38,500 nucleotides of DNA from Zygnema cylindricum (GCA_037447655.1 JBBHKE010002394.1:154280-192779), one strand, 5' to 3'. Positions 1 through 10,672 are shown, counted from the stretch's first letter. Translations and numbers: made by a program. Notes: generated by a model not told the origin, from the letters alone.

Positions 1-43
1 AAAAGGGCTCCCGATTCCAGGACTTGATCTTGATACCTCCTAC
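1..43 (-). mobile_element. Internal start of an LTR element, with primer-binding-site-like motif
   Basis: Read on the minus strand, the bases just downstream of the LTR at 44-434 contain GGTATCAAGATC (about 25-36). This resembles the initiator-methionine-tRNA primer-binding site of plant LTR retrotransposons (TGGTATCAGAGC), with several mismatches. The element would continue off the left edge of the window, so its coding region is not visible. A similar AGGTACAAGGATC motif follows the second LTR copy at 2314-2328. Confidence 0.4.
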
Positions 44-434
44 TGTCAAAGTAGTCGTTAGCCGGTAGCTTTTCTCTATAGTCTACGGCATGTGTTGAGA
101 TACACAGGGTTTAATAGCTATTTTAATAGTCATAATATAGGCGTTTCATCTAAAGGATGCGACACGCTAAAATGCATGGAATCCGTTGTATGATAAATAT
201 CGCACGAAACAAATGTAGGCGTACATTTATTTCGACGACTTATATTAAAAGCCGGCCTAAATCAGACGGCCATGGTGAACGCCGAACACTCGAAATGGAC
301 TTCTCGGCGGTTTATGGTCATTCACGCACCGAATGATACGTGGCAGCATTACATTGGATTTTGGAATCTCCGAGAAGTATGAGGACGAGATTTTGGAATA
401 TCCGAGAAGCATGAGGACGAGTCCGGATATGACA
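44..434 (-). repeat. LTR-like repeat, copy 1
   Basis: On the minus strand this 391-bp segment begins TGTCATATCCGG and ends CTTTGACA, so it has the TG...CA ends of an LTR and a 5-bp terminal inversion (TGTCA/TGACA). It aligns along its whole length with 1913 to about 2308 on the plus strand, for example at the shared block ATCCAATGTAAT and at CCATAAACCGCCGA. It differs by an internal 32-bp tandem duplication at 358-421 that copy 2 lacks. The LTR identity is inferred from the ends and the following primer-site-like motif; no pol gene is attached in the window. Confidence 0.55.
358..421 (-). repeat. 32-bp tandem duplication inside LTR-like copy 1
   Basis: Two adjacent near-identical 32-bp units (358-389 and 390-421) read ATTTTGGAAT, then TCCGAGAAG, then ATGAGGACGAG on the plus strand. 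The homologous LTR-like copy at 1913 has one shorter version, so this is a private duplication. Confidence 0.75.
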
Positions 435-1912
435 GGGAGAGGGTGGAGAGGTGGGGAGAGGATTCTGCATGGGAATTGGATATAGAGTGGATGAAATATT
501 AATTGGAGACATGGTTCTTGAGGGAGGGGTAGAGGGAGTGGGGGGGGAATATTGGACTCTAAGATAAGACTAATAAAATTAAAAAATCGATGAATCGAAA
601 ACCAAGAAGTAAAAAAATAGCAAATTAAAAAAAAGTAAAAATGGGGAGGGGAGGGAAGGGAGATGAAATTTAAAACGATTTGTAGAAAGAAAGAAAGAAA
701 TGATACGATAATAAAATATAAACACAAATTAACAATTATTTACACATAGATCCTACAGATGTTTAGCCAATTTTAATGCTAATTTGGGAAAAAAACACAG
801 TTAAAAAATAAATAAATCATCGAGTGAAAATCAGAATGGAAACTCTGAGTTCTTTGTCGCCCCCTCTTTACACTGTATACCAGTATTAGAGTAAAGAAAT
901 CAGTAGCGTGGAGTTGTTATTCTCTCTCCCTTAATTATCCTCTCAATTCCCTCTTTCACTCCCACCCCCTCGCGCGTCCCTCCCTTTGCTTGTCCGCTTT
1001 TTGCCATAGTTGACAAAGAGCTACAATGTGGTCTGTCTGCCTCCGTCCTCCTCTCTACCCTTCCTCCCTCTCCTTTATCCGTCTCCTTCTTTCTTCTCCT
1101 TTCTCCCTCTCCTTCCTCCCTCTCCTCTCTCCTTCTCTTTCCTCCCTCTCCTCTCTCCCTCTTCTTCCTTCCTCTCTTTTCTCCCTCTCCTTCCTCCCTC
1201 CTGCTTGCAGCGGTTCGCTTTTTGTCCCGAATAATTTTATTTATTTCCTTTTTTTTTTTGGGTTTTTTTTTATTTGTGTGTTGTTTCCATTGATATAATT
1301 ATTTCCTCCCCCCCTCGCCGGAGTTTTTCCTACCTACCATAATATCTCTCGTACCCATGTCTATCCCATCTCGTTTACGTTGTGTTCCTTGCCATAAACA
1401 CTGCCCCCTCTCTCCTATCTTCCCCTCTCCCCTCTCTAGCCCTGCTTGCCTGCCTCCCTCCCACCCTCCCTCCCTGCCTCTTTGCCTCCTTGCCTCCTTG
1501 CCTTCCTCTCTCCCTCTTGAAACTCTGAGACCTCCATAAGTCCTCAGAGTGGACAGCTTCCAAGAAGCCTCTAGGATAACTCTGACCCCTTTGTGTTTCA
1601 GCAAAAACAACTGCCACCCTGACTGACAAAAACTCTGGCCACCTGCACCTCGTGAAGGCAAGACTCCCCTGAGTCTATAACAAAAAGAATCTCTGAATTT
1701 GCTACCCTGATGGAGGGTCAAAGTTGACCTTTTGTACAGAAGCTCTCTGGGAGAGAGGGTCCTATCTCCTAATTTTTCTAAGTTCTATCTCTCTCACAGA
1801 CTCTATCTACTGATGTACGGAACCAATCAGGATACAGTTCCGTACGCAAAAGTACAGCTGCCGGTGTACTTTATGTACGGACATTGTACGACATGGCCTA
1901 AATGTCGACACA
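435..1912. other. Spacer with long polypyrimidine tract; no gene seen
   Basis: 435-950 is AT-rich with purine-rich runs. About 950-1540 is strongly C/T on the plus strand (CCTCCCTCTCC-like blocks), which opens spurious low-complexity reading frames on both strands. 1540-1912 is ordinary sequence with several GTAC/GTACGG motifs near 1815-1890. Nothing resembles a known protein or RNA gene. Confidence 0.6.
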
Positions 1913-2308
1913 TGTCATATCCGGATTCGGTGCCATAATCTCCGGAGATTCCACGATCCAATGTAATTTCGCCACGCGTCATCCGATGTGGCGATGTCCA
2001 TAAACCGCCGAAATCTTCTTCCGCGATCTCGGCGATAATTCCGGCCGTCCGATTAAATACGAATTTAATCGTAGCAGTAATAAATACATGCGCGGTATTC
2101 GTTTCACTTAAGAAATAAATGCGCGGTATTGATTTCTTGTCCGTACCGTAATCCGTACTTATACATTACCGGATCTATGTATCCCGTAAACAATTACAGT
2201 TAAATGATTTATCCTACGTATACATGTTTAAATAAATATCAAACTATATACTACGTAACACTAGTCCTAGACTTAACGGCTAAGGCTACCGGCTATTTAA
2301 TGTCTGCC
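1913..2308 (+). repeat. LTR-like repeat, copy 2 (inverted relative to copy 1)
   Basis: The segment begins TGTCATATCCGG at 1913 and aligns to the reverse complement of 44-434, continuing through the shared block GCTACCGGCTA (2285-2295) to a primer-site-like AGGTACAAGGATC at 2314-2328. The right edge is approximate because the terminal CA is not preserved. Little of the element's internal region can lie between here and the Copia edge at 2561. Confidence 0.5.
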
Positions 2309-2561
2309 GGCGGTAGGTACAAGGATCAATTCCAGTTGCCGGCACATTTCTTTTAGATAAATAAACCCCTAACTAACATAAATTTCCCGTAAACCTTTGG
2401 ATAGCCTAGGTAGCCATGGCTATAGCTCCCTCTCCAATTTCTCAGTGACTGCGACAAGTTTGAGAGTTTGGAGAGAGAAGTTAGAGGTAGACTGCCTCGG
2501 CTTCTTTCTATATTTCTATTTAGATCTAGAAAATACTAAAAATGGACCATTAATTTCTACA
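2309..2561 (-). mobile_element. Putative 3' LTR region of the Copia element
   Basis: Read on the minus strand, the pol stop codon is followed by an A/G run (AAAATAAAAGGAG, 2562-2574) that fits a polypurine tract. Immediately after it comes TGTAGAAATTAATGG from 2561 leftwards, as expected for the first bases of a 3' LTR. The distal LTR end cannot be fixed because no 5' LTR is present for comparison. Part of this interval may instead belong to the internal region of LTR-like copy 2. Confidence 0.4.
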
Positions 2562-2574
2562 CTCCTTTTATTTT
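2562..2574 (-). other. Polypurine-tract-like motif of the Copia element
   Basis: AAAATAAAAGGAG on the minus strand lies directly between the RNase H stop codon and the TGTAG start of the putative 3' LTR, the position where plus-strand DNA synthesis is primed in LTR retrotransposons. Confidence 0.5.
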
Positions 2575-5478
2575 CTAGTCAATCTTTAATTTCAGACCGC
2601 ACTTCTCCCTACAGAAAATTAGCTTAGGGGAAGGCACAGGTTTGGTCATCATATCTGCTACCATCTCACTATCTGGTCTGTACTCTAAACTGATTATTTT
2701 GTTTTCTACTTTCTCTCTAACAAAGTTGAGTCTGATGTCCATGTGTTTGGCTTTAAAATGATGTTTAGGATTGGCAGAAATAGCGATTGCTGCCTGATTA
2801 TCACAAAAAAAAATTTGCACACCACTCTTAAGGTCACCAAGCTCACCAAGGAAAGACTTGGCAAGAGGCCATATACTCAGCCTCCATGGTGGACTGAGCA
2901 ATAACATTTTGCTGTTTGCTACTCCAACAGCAAGCCCCATCACCCACATATAATACATATCCAGAAGTGAATCTCCTCATCGGAGCATCACCATAACTGG
3001 CATCACTCCAAGTAGTGATGTCAGATTCTCCCCACCCAAATGCAACCATAGATTCCTAGTTCCTATCAAATATCTAAGGACTCTAGCTCTCTCCCAATCC
3101 TTCTTAGTGGGAGCATTTAGACTTCTACTCAGCACTCCTACAACTGCAGCTAAATCCGGCCGGGTACAATTCATAAAATAGATTAGACTTCCCACTACTT
3201 GCATGTAAGGAATAGTCTGCATGAACTTTTGTTCTTCAGGAGATAATTCCTCGTCTAAGACTATGACTCCTTCTTCCTTACTCACCTCACTTCTCTTCTT
3301 CAACTCCATTGGAGTTGTACAACTATTAGCTTTATCCATTTGAAATTTTTCAAGCATGTTCCCTATTGCTTCCTTTTGAGTCAGTCTTATAATTTTTCTT
3401 TTTCGGTCTCTCTCTACTTGAATTCCCAAAATATATTTTGCTTCCCCCATATCCTTCATTTCAAATCTCTCTTTAGAACCGGTTTTCGGTTTATTAATTT
3501 TTTCCATTGATTTACTTAAAACAAGCAAATCATCAACATAAATTGCAATAAATATAAAACCTTCCGCATCTTCGAAAACATAGATTGAGTGATCTGAGCT
3601 GATCCAAATATATCCCAGACCGGTAAGAAACTCATCAAGCTTCTTATTCCATTGTCGAGGCGCCTGTTTCAAACCATAAAGAGATTTAATCAGCCGGCAT
3701 ACCTTACTCTCCTCTCCTTCCTTCACAAAACCTTCGGGTTGTCGCATGAAGATCTCATCTTCCAATTCTCCATACAAAAAGGCTGTCTTGATGTCCATCT
3801 GGTGCACTTCCATGTCTTCCGCTGCTGCTAAACTGAGAAGTATGCGGACGGAGGGAAATCTGACCACCAGGGCAAAGGTTTCCTCGTAGTCAATTCCCTC
3901 TTTTTGTGTAAATCCCTTTGCCACTAATGTGGCCTTGTGGCGCTCGATTGTGTTATCTGGGTTCAGTTTTAATTTGAAAACCCACTCACAACCGATTGGT
4001 TTTTGGTTAGGTGGACAATCCACCAGCTCCCAAGTATCGGCTGCCATAATTGAGGCCATCTCCTCATTGATGGCTGTCTTCCACCAATTTCTTTCTGGAC
4101 AAGTCATCGCCTCTCCATAAGTTTGAGGTTCATCTTGATGAGATAGTTTAGCTACCTTGTTATTAACCTGTTTTTCTTGCAATCTTTTGCTACTTCTCCT
4201 CCCCCCCTCAAAATCTGAGGCTGGAATAGATGGTTCTCGTGGATTCTTTCGAACAAACTCGGCTTCTCCCCTATCCCTTGATTCCGAATCAATTTCCACC
4301 ACGTCTTCCGCTTCGAGTAGAGTTGTCACTGGAGTTTCCACAGCCGAGTAATTTTTGGTCTGATTTGTACCTACAAGAATGCCATCTTCTCTAAAACCTG
4401 GATAGTTAAGAAGCTCAAAGTCATCGGAATTTTCTGACTCAAATCTGATTTTTACTGAATTCGTATATTTGAAGGGATCCACAGACTTTCCTTCATCCAT
4501 AACTACCAGATGCTCTACTAAGATTATATCTTCCCTTTTTATATCATAAACTCTATATCCTTTAACATCCTCATCATATCCTAATAAGTATCCTGGTTTT
4601 CCTTTAGGATCTAGCTTCCAATTGGACCGATCAGTATCTAGACTGAATACTTGACTGCCGAAAACCTTTAAGTGAGTTATGTCTGGTTTCCGGCCTGTCC
4701 ATCTCTCATAAGGTGTTTGATCTTTTATAGCTGAAGTAAGAACTCTATTCTTGAGGTAATTAGCACAGTTCATTGCTTCTGCCCAAAACCTTTTTCCTAT
4801 CTTTTTATCCGACAACATACTTCTAGCACTATCACTTAGTGTTCTATTTAACCTTTCAGCTACCCCATTCTGTTCCGGGTTTTCTGGGAATGTCTTTTGG
4901 TGTTGGACCCCATCTTCCCTCAGAAAATCCTCAAACTGGTTAGAAGTATACTCTACACCATTGTCACTCCGTATTCTCTTGATTGGAGCTTCATGGAGTT
5001 TTTCGCTCCATGCTTTATATTGTCTTAAACAATCCTGAGCTTCTGACTTGTTTTTCAAAAAATACACCCGGGAATACCGAGACCAATCATCAGTTATAGT
5101 CATCATAAATCTCTTTCCCCCCGGTGAGGGCACTTTAGCCGGTCCCCAAATATCTGTGTGTACTAGATCTAGAATTTTTTCTCCCTTATAGGTGGTTGTT
5201 TTAGGAAAGGGTAATCTGTGTGTTTTACCTTGAGCACATCCACTACAATCACTCATATTATCATTCTCACTGAACTTAATCCCTTCCACCACTCCCATTT
5301 TTTTCATTTCTCTTAACTTGTCTAGATTCACATGCCCAAGCCTCTTATGCCACATCATAATATCATGAACACCAGCATAATAAAGTTTCTTCTTTTCATT
5401 ACTTAAAACCAGCCTAAACATCCCATGGCTACCTTTCTCAGCAATGCTCTTCAGATATAATATAAGTTGCAGTATCAC
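2575..5478 (-). pseudogene. pol: Ty1/Copia-type pol: integrase, reverse transcriptase and RNase H, 5'-truncated and frameshifted
   Basis: The main open frame is 833 residues (5478 down to 2977). It starts in the GAG-pre-integrase zinc region (H44, H49, C78, C81), followed by the integrase core with D109, D172 and E208. A variable linker follows at about 350-450, then reverse transcriptase with D562 in MDIKTAFLYG and the YVDD box at 647-650. The integrase-before-RT order and these motifs are diagnostic of Copia. RNase H continues in two other frames: WSDASYGDAP in a frame at about 3049-2890, then DNQAAIAISANP to the end at 2575. Two frameshifts, near 3040 and near 2890, therefore break the C-terminus. 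Gag, protease and the 5' LTR are absent, and homology stops abruptly at about 5478. The element is a defective relic, or carries assembly indels in an otherwise readable pol. Confidence 0.93.
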
Positions 5479-5936
5479 GTAAAATCGAGTTTGGTTCCAT
5501 TTTGGGTGTGCTAGCTTAATGATTAGGTTTTTGCATACTGGGAAGATGTGACTTGTGACTTTACATTCAGAATGCTTTTTGTTCTTATGTCAAATGTGTC
5601 TATTGTTTTTTTTTGAAATTTGTAAAAAATCCTATTCCTTGCCTATCTCCTTAACTTGTTTCTTTCGGTCCCTCTCCACAGGCCCCAAATTTGCCTGACA
5701 TTTGGTTCCCACTACTCCCCTTCACTTCCGTACATTTTCTCCCTCCCCTCTCCCTTCTCAGCCTCTCCAGACAGACAAACACGACAGCCATTAGGAACTC
5801 CCTCCGTGTCACGCCTCACGTCTCAAACCGAAAACTCCCTTTTCGAAAACAAATCTTGCTCCTCTTCCTCTTCACTCCTCCCCCGCCGCCTTCTCCTGTC
5901 TCCACTTCCCACCAAATTTCGTGAAAGCTTTCCAGA
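5479..5936. other. Spacer between Copia and the (GA)n repeat; no gene seen
   Basis: 5480-5650 is AT-rich. 5650-5935 is pyrimidine-rich and opens several overlapping low-complexity frames on both strands. No protein family is recognisable. Confidence 0.5.
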
Positions 5937-5950
5937 TCCTTTCTTAAATC

Positions 5951-5990
<40 letters not shown>

Positions 5991-6143
5991 AGCAATTGCT
6001 CTGAAATTTCCATTTTCAACCATACAGCACCCTCATCCTCCCACCATAAATAGTGTGGATAAACTGCAGCTAGAAATCCTCAGAGGCTCCACTCGACCAA
6101 AAAATAATAAATTCATATTTATTCATTAACAGCCAAAAGATAA
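5937..6143 (+). repeat. Dispersed (GA)n-linked repeat D1, copy 1
   Basis: A GA tract (about 5955-5990) is followed by unique bases and then a core (about 6026-6143) containing TCATCCTCCCACC, AATAGTGTGGATAAAC and AGGCTCCACTCGACCA. The same core occurs at 15111-15230, again downstream of a long GA tract and in the same orientation. Only the core is strongly conserved. It has no coding capacity; it is possibly a short transposon or the tail of a larger one. Confidence 0.65.
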
Positions 6144-6412
6144 TATATATATATAAACATATATATACATGTATATATATGTATATATACATGTATATAT
6201 ATGTATATAGATATATACATGTATATATATGTATATAGATATATACATGTATATATATGTATATAGATGTATATATATATAAACATATATATATGTAAAT
6301 ACATATATATACATGTATATATATATGTATATAGATATATATATATATATATATAGATATATATATATTTATATATATATATATATGTATCTATATATAT
6401 ATATATATATAT
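6140..6412. repeat. TA-rich microsatellite / minisatellite array
   Basis: An almost pure alternating TA/TG/CA tract in which a roughly 28-bp higher-order unit (ATATACATGTATATATATGTATATAG type) recurs through about 6160-6270 before it becomes simple TA. It is likely cruciform-prone. Open frames across it are artefacts of the alternating composition. Confidence 0.85.
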
Positions 6413-6883
6413 AAGAGAGTAATTTAGAGAGTAAACCTTTTACCAAGTGGCCTAGATGCACTTTTTGGTTCCACTTTGGTTTTTTTTGCCTGATAAACAA
6501 AAAACTTCAAAGCTTAACAGGTTTGTCTTCCCAACCATTTTCCGCAACATTGAAGCCTACGCCATTGTAATAGACTTGAGGCAATGCTTGGAACGGATCA
6601 GCCCAAGAGCTCAACAAAACTTGCCAGGACATGCAGAAGCATATTTGGTGAGGTGAATAACGATAATGCTAAGAACTTGGAATGAATAGACAGAAGCATC
6701 ACACGCTTTTTACCATAGGCAGGGAACAACAGACTAGTTAAACAATTCAAAGAAATCCTTGTTTTGAGAAAGCACAGGATGCACAAAAGTGACCATAAAA
6801 GAGAAGCAGACCAAGTAAAGTAATTGCAGCAAGCAACCAGCAGTGACAACAAGTTACATGAGCAAATCCAAAGCTGCAAATTT
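6413..6883. other. Unassigned AT-rich sequence
   Basis: No recognisable gene. A short plus-strand frame at 6456-6656 has non-repetitive composition (it includes IDLRQCLERISPRAQ) but no family that I recognise and no supporting splice signals. Confidence 0.4.
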
Positions 6884-7175
6884 GAGGCGTACGGACGTAA
6901 TCGTAGGGTTGGAGGAAAGTAACCAAAATGTAATCGATGGCACTGACAATGAGGCCGTACAGCCTCCACCCTTTACCTTTTATGTCAAAACTGCCGCACA
7001 AAACTATGTCATACGTCGTTGTTCCGACAACAGCGTTTGAGCACCGACACGATTACACGCTTAAACCACGACAGAGTACAGAGCACGGACATGGTTGTTA
7101 CGCTGCAAATTTACTAAGTTACAAACAGGAACACGCATGTGTACCCAGCAACGACGCAGGAAATCATAGAGGTAC
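6884..7175 (+). repeat. Dispersed repeat R1, copy 1
   Basis: Starts GAGGCGTACGGACG and runs through ACAGCCTCCACCC, the block at about 6990-7025, GAGCACCGACACGATTACACG and GACGCAGGAAATCATAGAGG. The same order of blocks occurs at 25532-25750 and, interrupted by insertions, at 22126-23520. Repeat class is not determined; no ORF with a known domain lies in it. It provides an uninterrupted (empty-site) reference for dating the insertions in the 22-25 kb copy. Confidence 0.7.
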
Positions 7176-8470
7176 TAAGCGTTTTAAACGCACGCATTAA
7201 ACGCCAAAAAAATAATGATATATGTGCATGGAACAAGTGCAATTTTTTTTAAAATGCGTTGACCAACTTTGACTTCATAATAAAATAAATTATAAAAAAC
7301 ATCGAATCCAAAGTATTACTACAACTTAGAGTATGTGCTCATGTATAAAAGCAGTGGGTTTTTTATTATATCTTCCGTCAAAGATTTTTTCCTGGCTTCC
7401 GCTGGCCTCGCATCGCATATTTTTAAATAATGTAATGTACGAAATGTGTCAGTCCGTGCTGATTATTTCGTACAGGTGTACAAAATAAGTGTCAGGATAT
7501 GGCGTCGACAGAGAAAATTGAGTGCGTCGCACAGAAAAGCGTACTCTGATATTGGTACTGTTTAGATAACGTTAGTTAATAGTTTCAAATGTTTTTAAAT
7601 AGTGTAGCGTACGAAATGTGTCAGTTCGTACCAAATCTTGTAATTACTTTGTAAAGTCGTACAACATATGTGTCAGATGAAAGCGCCGACAGTGGAAATT
7701 GAGTGCGTCGCATGGAATATCGTACGCAGAATTGATTCCAAGTCATAAAGACGAAGGATAAAAGCGCTAACCTGTTCTTACATGTTCAGGCGTCGAATAT
7801 GCGAACACAGACTTTCGCGATTGCCCTAAAAATATGGGAGCGTGGTGTCGATTTTTTAACTTTAATAGCGATTCACGGTGTACTTTCAACCATTTTTTGA
7901 AATCTCCGTACGTATTGTCTGTACAATTTACCGTACACGAAAAATACATGAATTTAACGAAAATTTCAAAATCTTAAAAAAATTAACGCATTTTTGTAAA
8001 AAAGTGAAAATCCGTACGTTTGGTACCTCTATGCAGGAAATCCTCCAATTCCCAACTCGGATGGTCAAACTGTCGCAGGTCAAACTTTAAGTCATAGTTT
8101 AAAAGTAGGCGTTTTTTTGCAGGCCTTTTGTAGTCCGCCTTTAGCGTAAGTTGTGTTACGTGCTTTCCATGTGATCTTCTTAGATCGCTTCTGGACAGGA
8201 CCGTCCGATCGTTCAATCAAATAGTCTGGCGTAATTGTGTTATGGGCTTTTCAGTGATCTTCTTAGGTCGTTACTTTCATCAACGACCGTTTTGGTCGCC
8301 GAATCTAACGGTTTAAATAAAAAGTCTCTCATAACTCACAGATAAAGATTTTTTGTCCGATTTATTTTTCAAATTTAGACATGGCGTTTAATTCTCTATC
8401 GATCCATGTGCAACTCAACCCTGTTACTATTTTATTTCATTTTGCGGCCAATACAATATGGGTCTTAAGC
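7176..8470. other. AT-rich repeat field with local tandem duplications; no gene seen
   Basis: Two diverged direct repeats of about 150 bp start at about 7421 and 7591; each begins TTTTTAAATA and shares GTACGAAATGTGTCAGT and AAATTGAGTGCGTCGCA (the first copy has one mismatch). Another diverged pair of about 85 bp starts at about 8149 and 8232 (TTGTGTTA, then GTGATCTTCTTAG). Open frames here are short and match nothing that I recognise. Confidence 0.5.
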
Positions 8471-9240
8471 ATAGTTGTTCAAATCACGCGATTTTTTCTT
8501 TTTTTCCGATTAAAACGTATAATTCGTGACTTTTGAATAAATCGGATAAAAACGCGATGTACTTTCTCTCCGGTAAACTGAACGGCTAATTCACGGAAAA
8601 TGTACGGTATTTTAAAGATACCTGTACAGTTTTGTACGGTAAATGTACGGAATTTGACGAAAAGATAAGTTGCACTTCGTAGTACTTTCTGTCCGATAAA
8701 CTGAACAGAAATTTTAGGGGAATGTATAGAATTGTACCAAAAATGTACGGACTATTACGAAAAGATACGGAAAATGTACAAAAATGGTACAAACTGCGGT
8801 ATATGTGAAATTTATTTTTGTTTACATGTACGAAATAGTACGGACGAAAATTCATTAACGATTTTTACGATTTTTTCAAAAGGTTCAATTCATTTGTTAC
8901 TTATAATCATAGTTGTTCAAATCGCGCGATTTTTTTCCTTTTTTGCGATTGAAACGTATAATTCGTGACTTTTGAAAAAATCGTGAAAAAACGTGTACTG
9001 TAAACTAAAACTGCAAATTTACGTAAACATGTAAACTACTTCCTATAACTGTGCATTTTTTTACGGGTATGTACGGAATAAAACGGGAAATATGCGTCCC
9101 AATTATTGGTACTTTCTGTTCAGTGAACTGAACAGAAATACCATGGAAGTTGTACGTTGTAAAATCAAAAATGTACGGACATTTTCGAAAAGAGACGTTC
9201 AACGTCACAATAATTTCGCGCGTTCAGTTTCAACTTTGTA
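8471..9240 (+). repeat. Diverged tandem repeat with a period near 440 bp
   Basis: AGTTGTTCAAATC(A/G)CGCGATTTTTT, then AAACGTATAATTCGTGACTTTTGAA, occurs at 8471 and again at 8911. Within the units GTACTTTCTGT...GAACAGAAAT recurs at about 8681 and 9108, with a related version at 8560. A partial third copy of the CATTCATTAACGATTTT segment lies at about 9838. The units are GTACGG-rich and non-coding. Confidence 0.65.
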
Positions 9241-9504
9241 TGGCATCTTCTTTAAAAAAAAATTGAAGAAGACTCCATGGAATTTTGAAAACGAAACCGC
9301 TAGGAAGCCGCTTCCCCATATCCTACCCTCCTCCCTCCCAAGCTTTTTACTATCCTCGCCTCCGGACTTCGACAAAAGCAATCATGCCTAGAAATCATGC
9401 CCATTTTTTTGATTAATGTGATTGATGTTTTTTAAATATCTTGTTTTTCTATGTTGTGCAAATTGCTGAATGTGAAAAATGTCATTTGTTTTTGCTCTGT
9501 AATT

Positions 9505-9712
9505 TATTTTTTTGGATTAATGCGCTTTCTGCGACATAGTGAAAGAAGAAGAAGGCAGACAGAAGGCGGCCATGTCTGTCTGTCTGATAGGCTCGGACAG
9601 ACGAAATTTCATAAAAGTTTTCGTTTGTGATATTCGAACCAAGGTTCGTCAAGCCCATAATTTTCCCTGAGGTGGATGACTGTACTACCACTTGGTGAAT
9701 AAGTTCCGATAT
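9505..9712 (-). mobile_element. tRNA-derived SINE-like element
   Basis: On the minus strand an A-box-like ACCAAGTGGTAGTACAG (9697-9681) is followed about 50 bases later by a B-box-like GGTTCGAATA (9640-9631), the spacing of an internal RNA polymerase III promoter. The intervening CATCCACCTCAGGG resembles heads of plant Au-type SINEs. The body continues to about 9505. Target-site duplications were not identified, so the ends are approximate, and a decayed tRNA pseudogene is the alternative. Confidence 0.45.
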
Positions 9713-10059
9713 TAGTATGGAGTGTGATAAATTTATAAAGAGTTTTTATTTTTACCGCTCATTTAACTAAAAAAACTTCAAACTGCGTTATATGTAATAA
9801 TCTTTTGTTTTTTTATGTACGGAATAGTACGGAAGGACATTCATTAACGATTTTATGCAAGGTTTCCATGCGTTTGTTACGTATAATTCGTCACGTATGG
9901 TACGTTCGCACTAATGGAAGTGAACAACTATGCTTATAATTCGTCGCGATTAAATCGTTCGCACTAAATGCTGTGGAAAACTATGGTCTTAAGGGTATAT
10001 TGTATTTTTTTGCGTACAATAAGCATATTTTATGGGCCTCTTTCACCTACTTTAAAACT
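9713..10059. other. AT-rich spacer with a partial copy of the 440-bp repeat
   Basis: About 9777-9870 repeats the CAAACTGCG(G/T)TATATGT and CATTCATTAACGATTTT segments of the tandem repeat at 8471-9240. Nothing coding is evident. Confidence 0.4.
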
Positions 10060-10672
10060 ATGCTTTAAGTGCTTCATTTCCCTTGGCGTATGCGAAGGGT
10101 ACACGTGTCGGATTTTTTCATTCTCGGCTGGTCGTACTGCTGGCAGCCGACTTTTTGGACTTTTTGGCCCCCAGGGGTGCCGAAGACGTCCGCGACCACT
10201 CGTTTAGGGTTTATTTTTTCTGTTTCTGTTTTTTTTTTATTAAAAAAAAACCCAAACCCCAAAACCTTATTTCTCGTACCCGATCCCAAGAGGTGCCGAA
10301 TGTCGGCGCGAGGTGCTGCGAGGTGCCGAAGGTCCCACACTTGTATGGGGGCTTGTTCGATACCCTTACTGGTCGTACTGCTGGCAGCCGACGATCGCAT
10401 CGATATGCTTCACATTCACGGTGCGGCGACACACTATTGTCGGTGTGATAGAATACAGTGCGCCTATTTTACGAGCAACAGTTCCGACTTCCGTGTCAAA
10501 TTCGTTGTCGGTATTTTTTTTGTGGATGTCTATCAGGTTTGGATACACACGTGCGAACTGTTAAAATTTGCAGGATTTTTGTACTTTCTGCCAGCGTACG
10601 GTCAAATCTGTTCGCTTATGACGTTGCGCCTACACTACAACTGGTGTCTGTAGGACAAAGTACGGCTTTGTC
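10060..10672 (+). repeat. Dispersed repeat R1, 3' part, interrupted by a SINE-like insertion
   Basis: GCTTCATTTCCCTTGGCGTATGCGAAGGGTACACGTG aligns with 23547-23583 in the large R1 copy, in fragments such as GAAGGGTACACGTG. CTATTGTCGGTG(T/C)GATAGA(A/G)TACA at about 10435 aligns with about 25028. A 217-bp insertion lies at 10152-10368 between 24-bp direct repeats. A 9-bp perfect inverted repeat (AGGACAAAG / CTTTGTCCT, 10652-10674) closes the segment next to MITE I. Confidence 0.6.
10128..10392 (-). mobile_element. SINE/retroposon-like insertion flanked by 24-bp direct repeats
   Basis: The 24-bp sequences at 10128-10151 and 10369-10392 are identical (both end CTGCTGGCAGCCGAC). They bound about 217 bp. 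Read on the minus strand the insert ends in an A-rich tail (CCAAAAAGTCCAAAAA) next to one repeat, the arrangement left by target-primed reverse transcription. The insert also carries TGTTCGATACC (10353-10363, plus strand), which fits a B box but in the opposite orientation, so pol III origin is uncertain. Long exact flanks favour a recent retroposition. Confidence 0.55.

Noticed and set aside
1010-1629. Overlapping serine/proline/leucine-rich open frames on both strands
   Set aside because: They arise from the CCTCCCTCTCC composition of a polypyrimidine tract; there are no domains or splice signals.
2264-2350. tRNA-like or SINE head shared with 1-90
   Set aside because: The similarity is better explained as the 3' end of two LTR-like copies followed by a primer-site-like motif; no acceptable cloverleaf could be drawn.
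6119-6314. Minus-strand Tyr/Ile-rich frames
   Set aside because: Pure translation of a TA/TG microsatellite.
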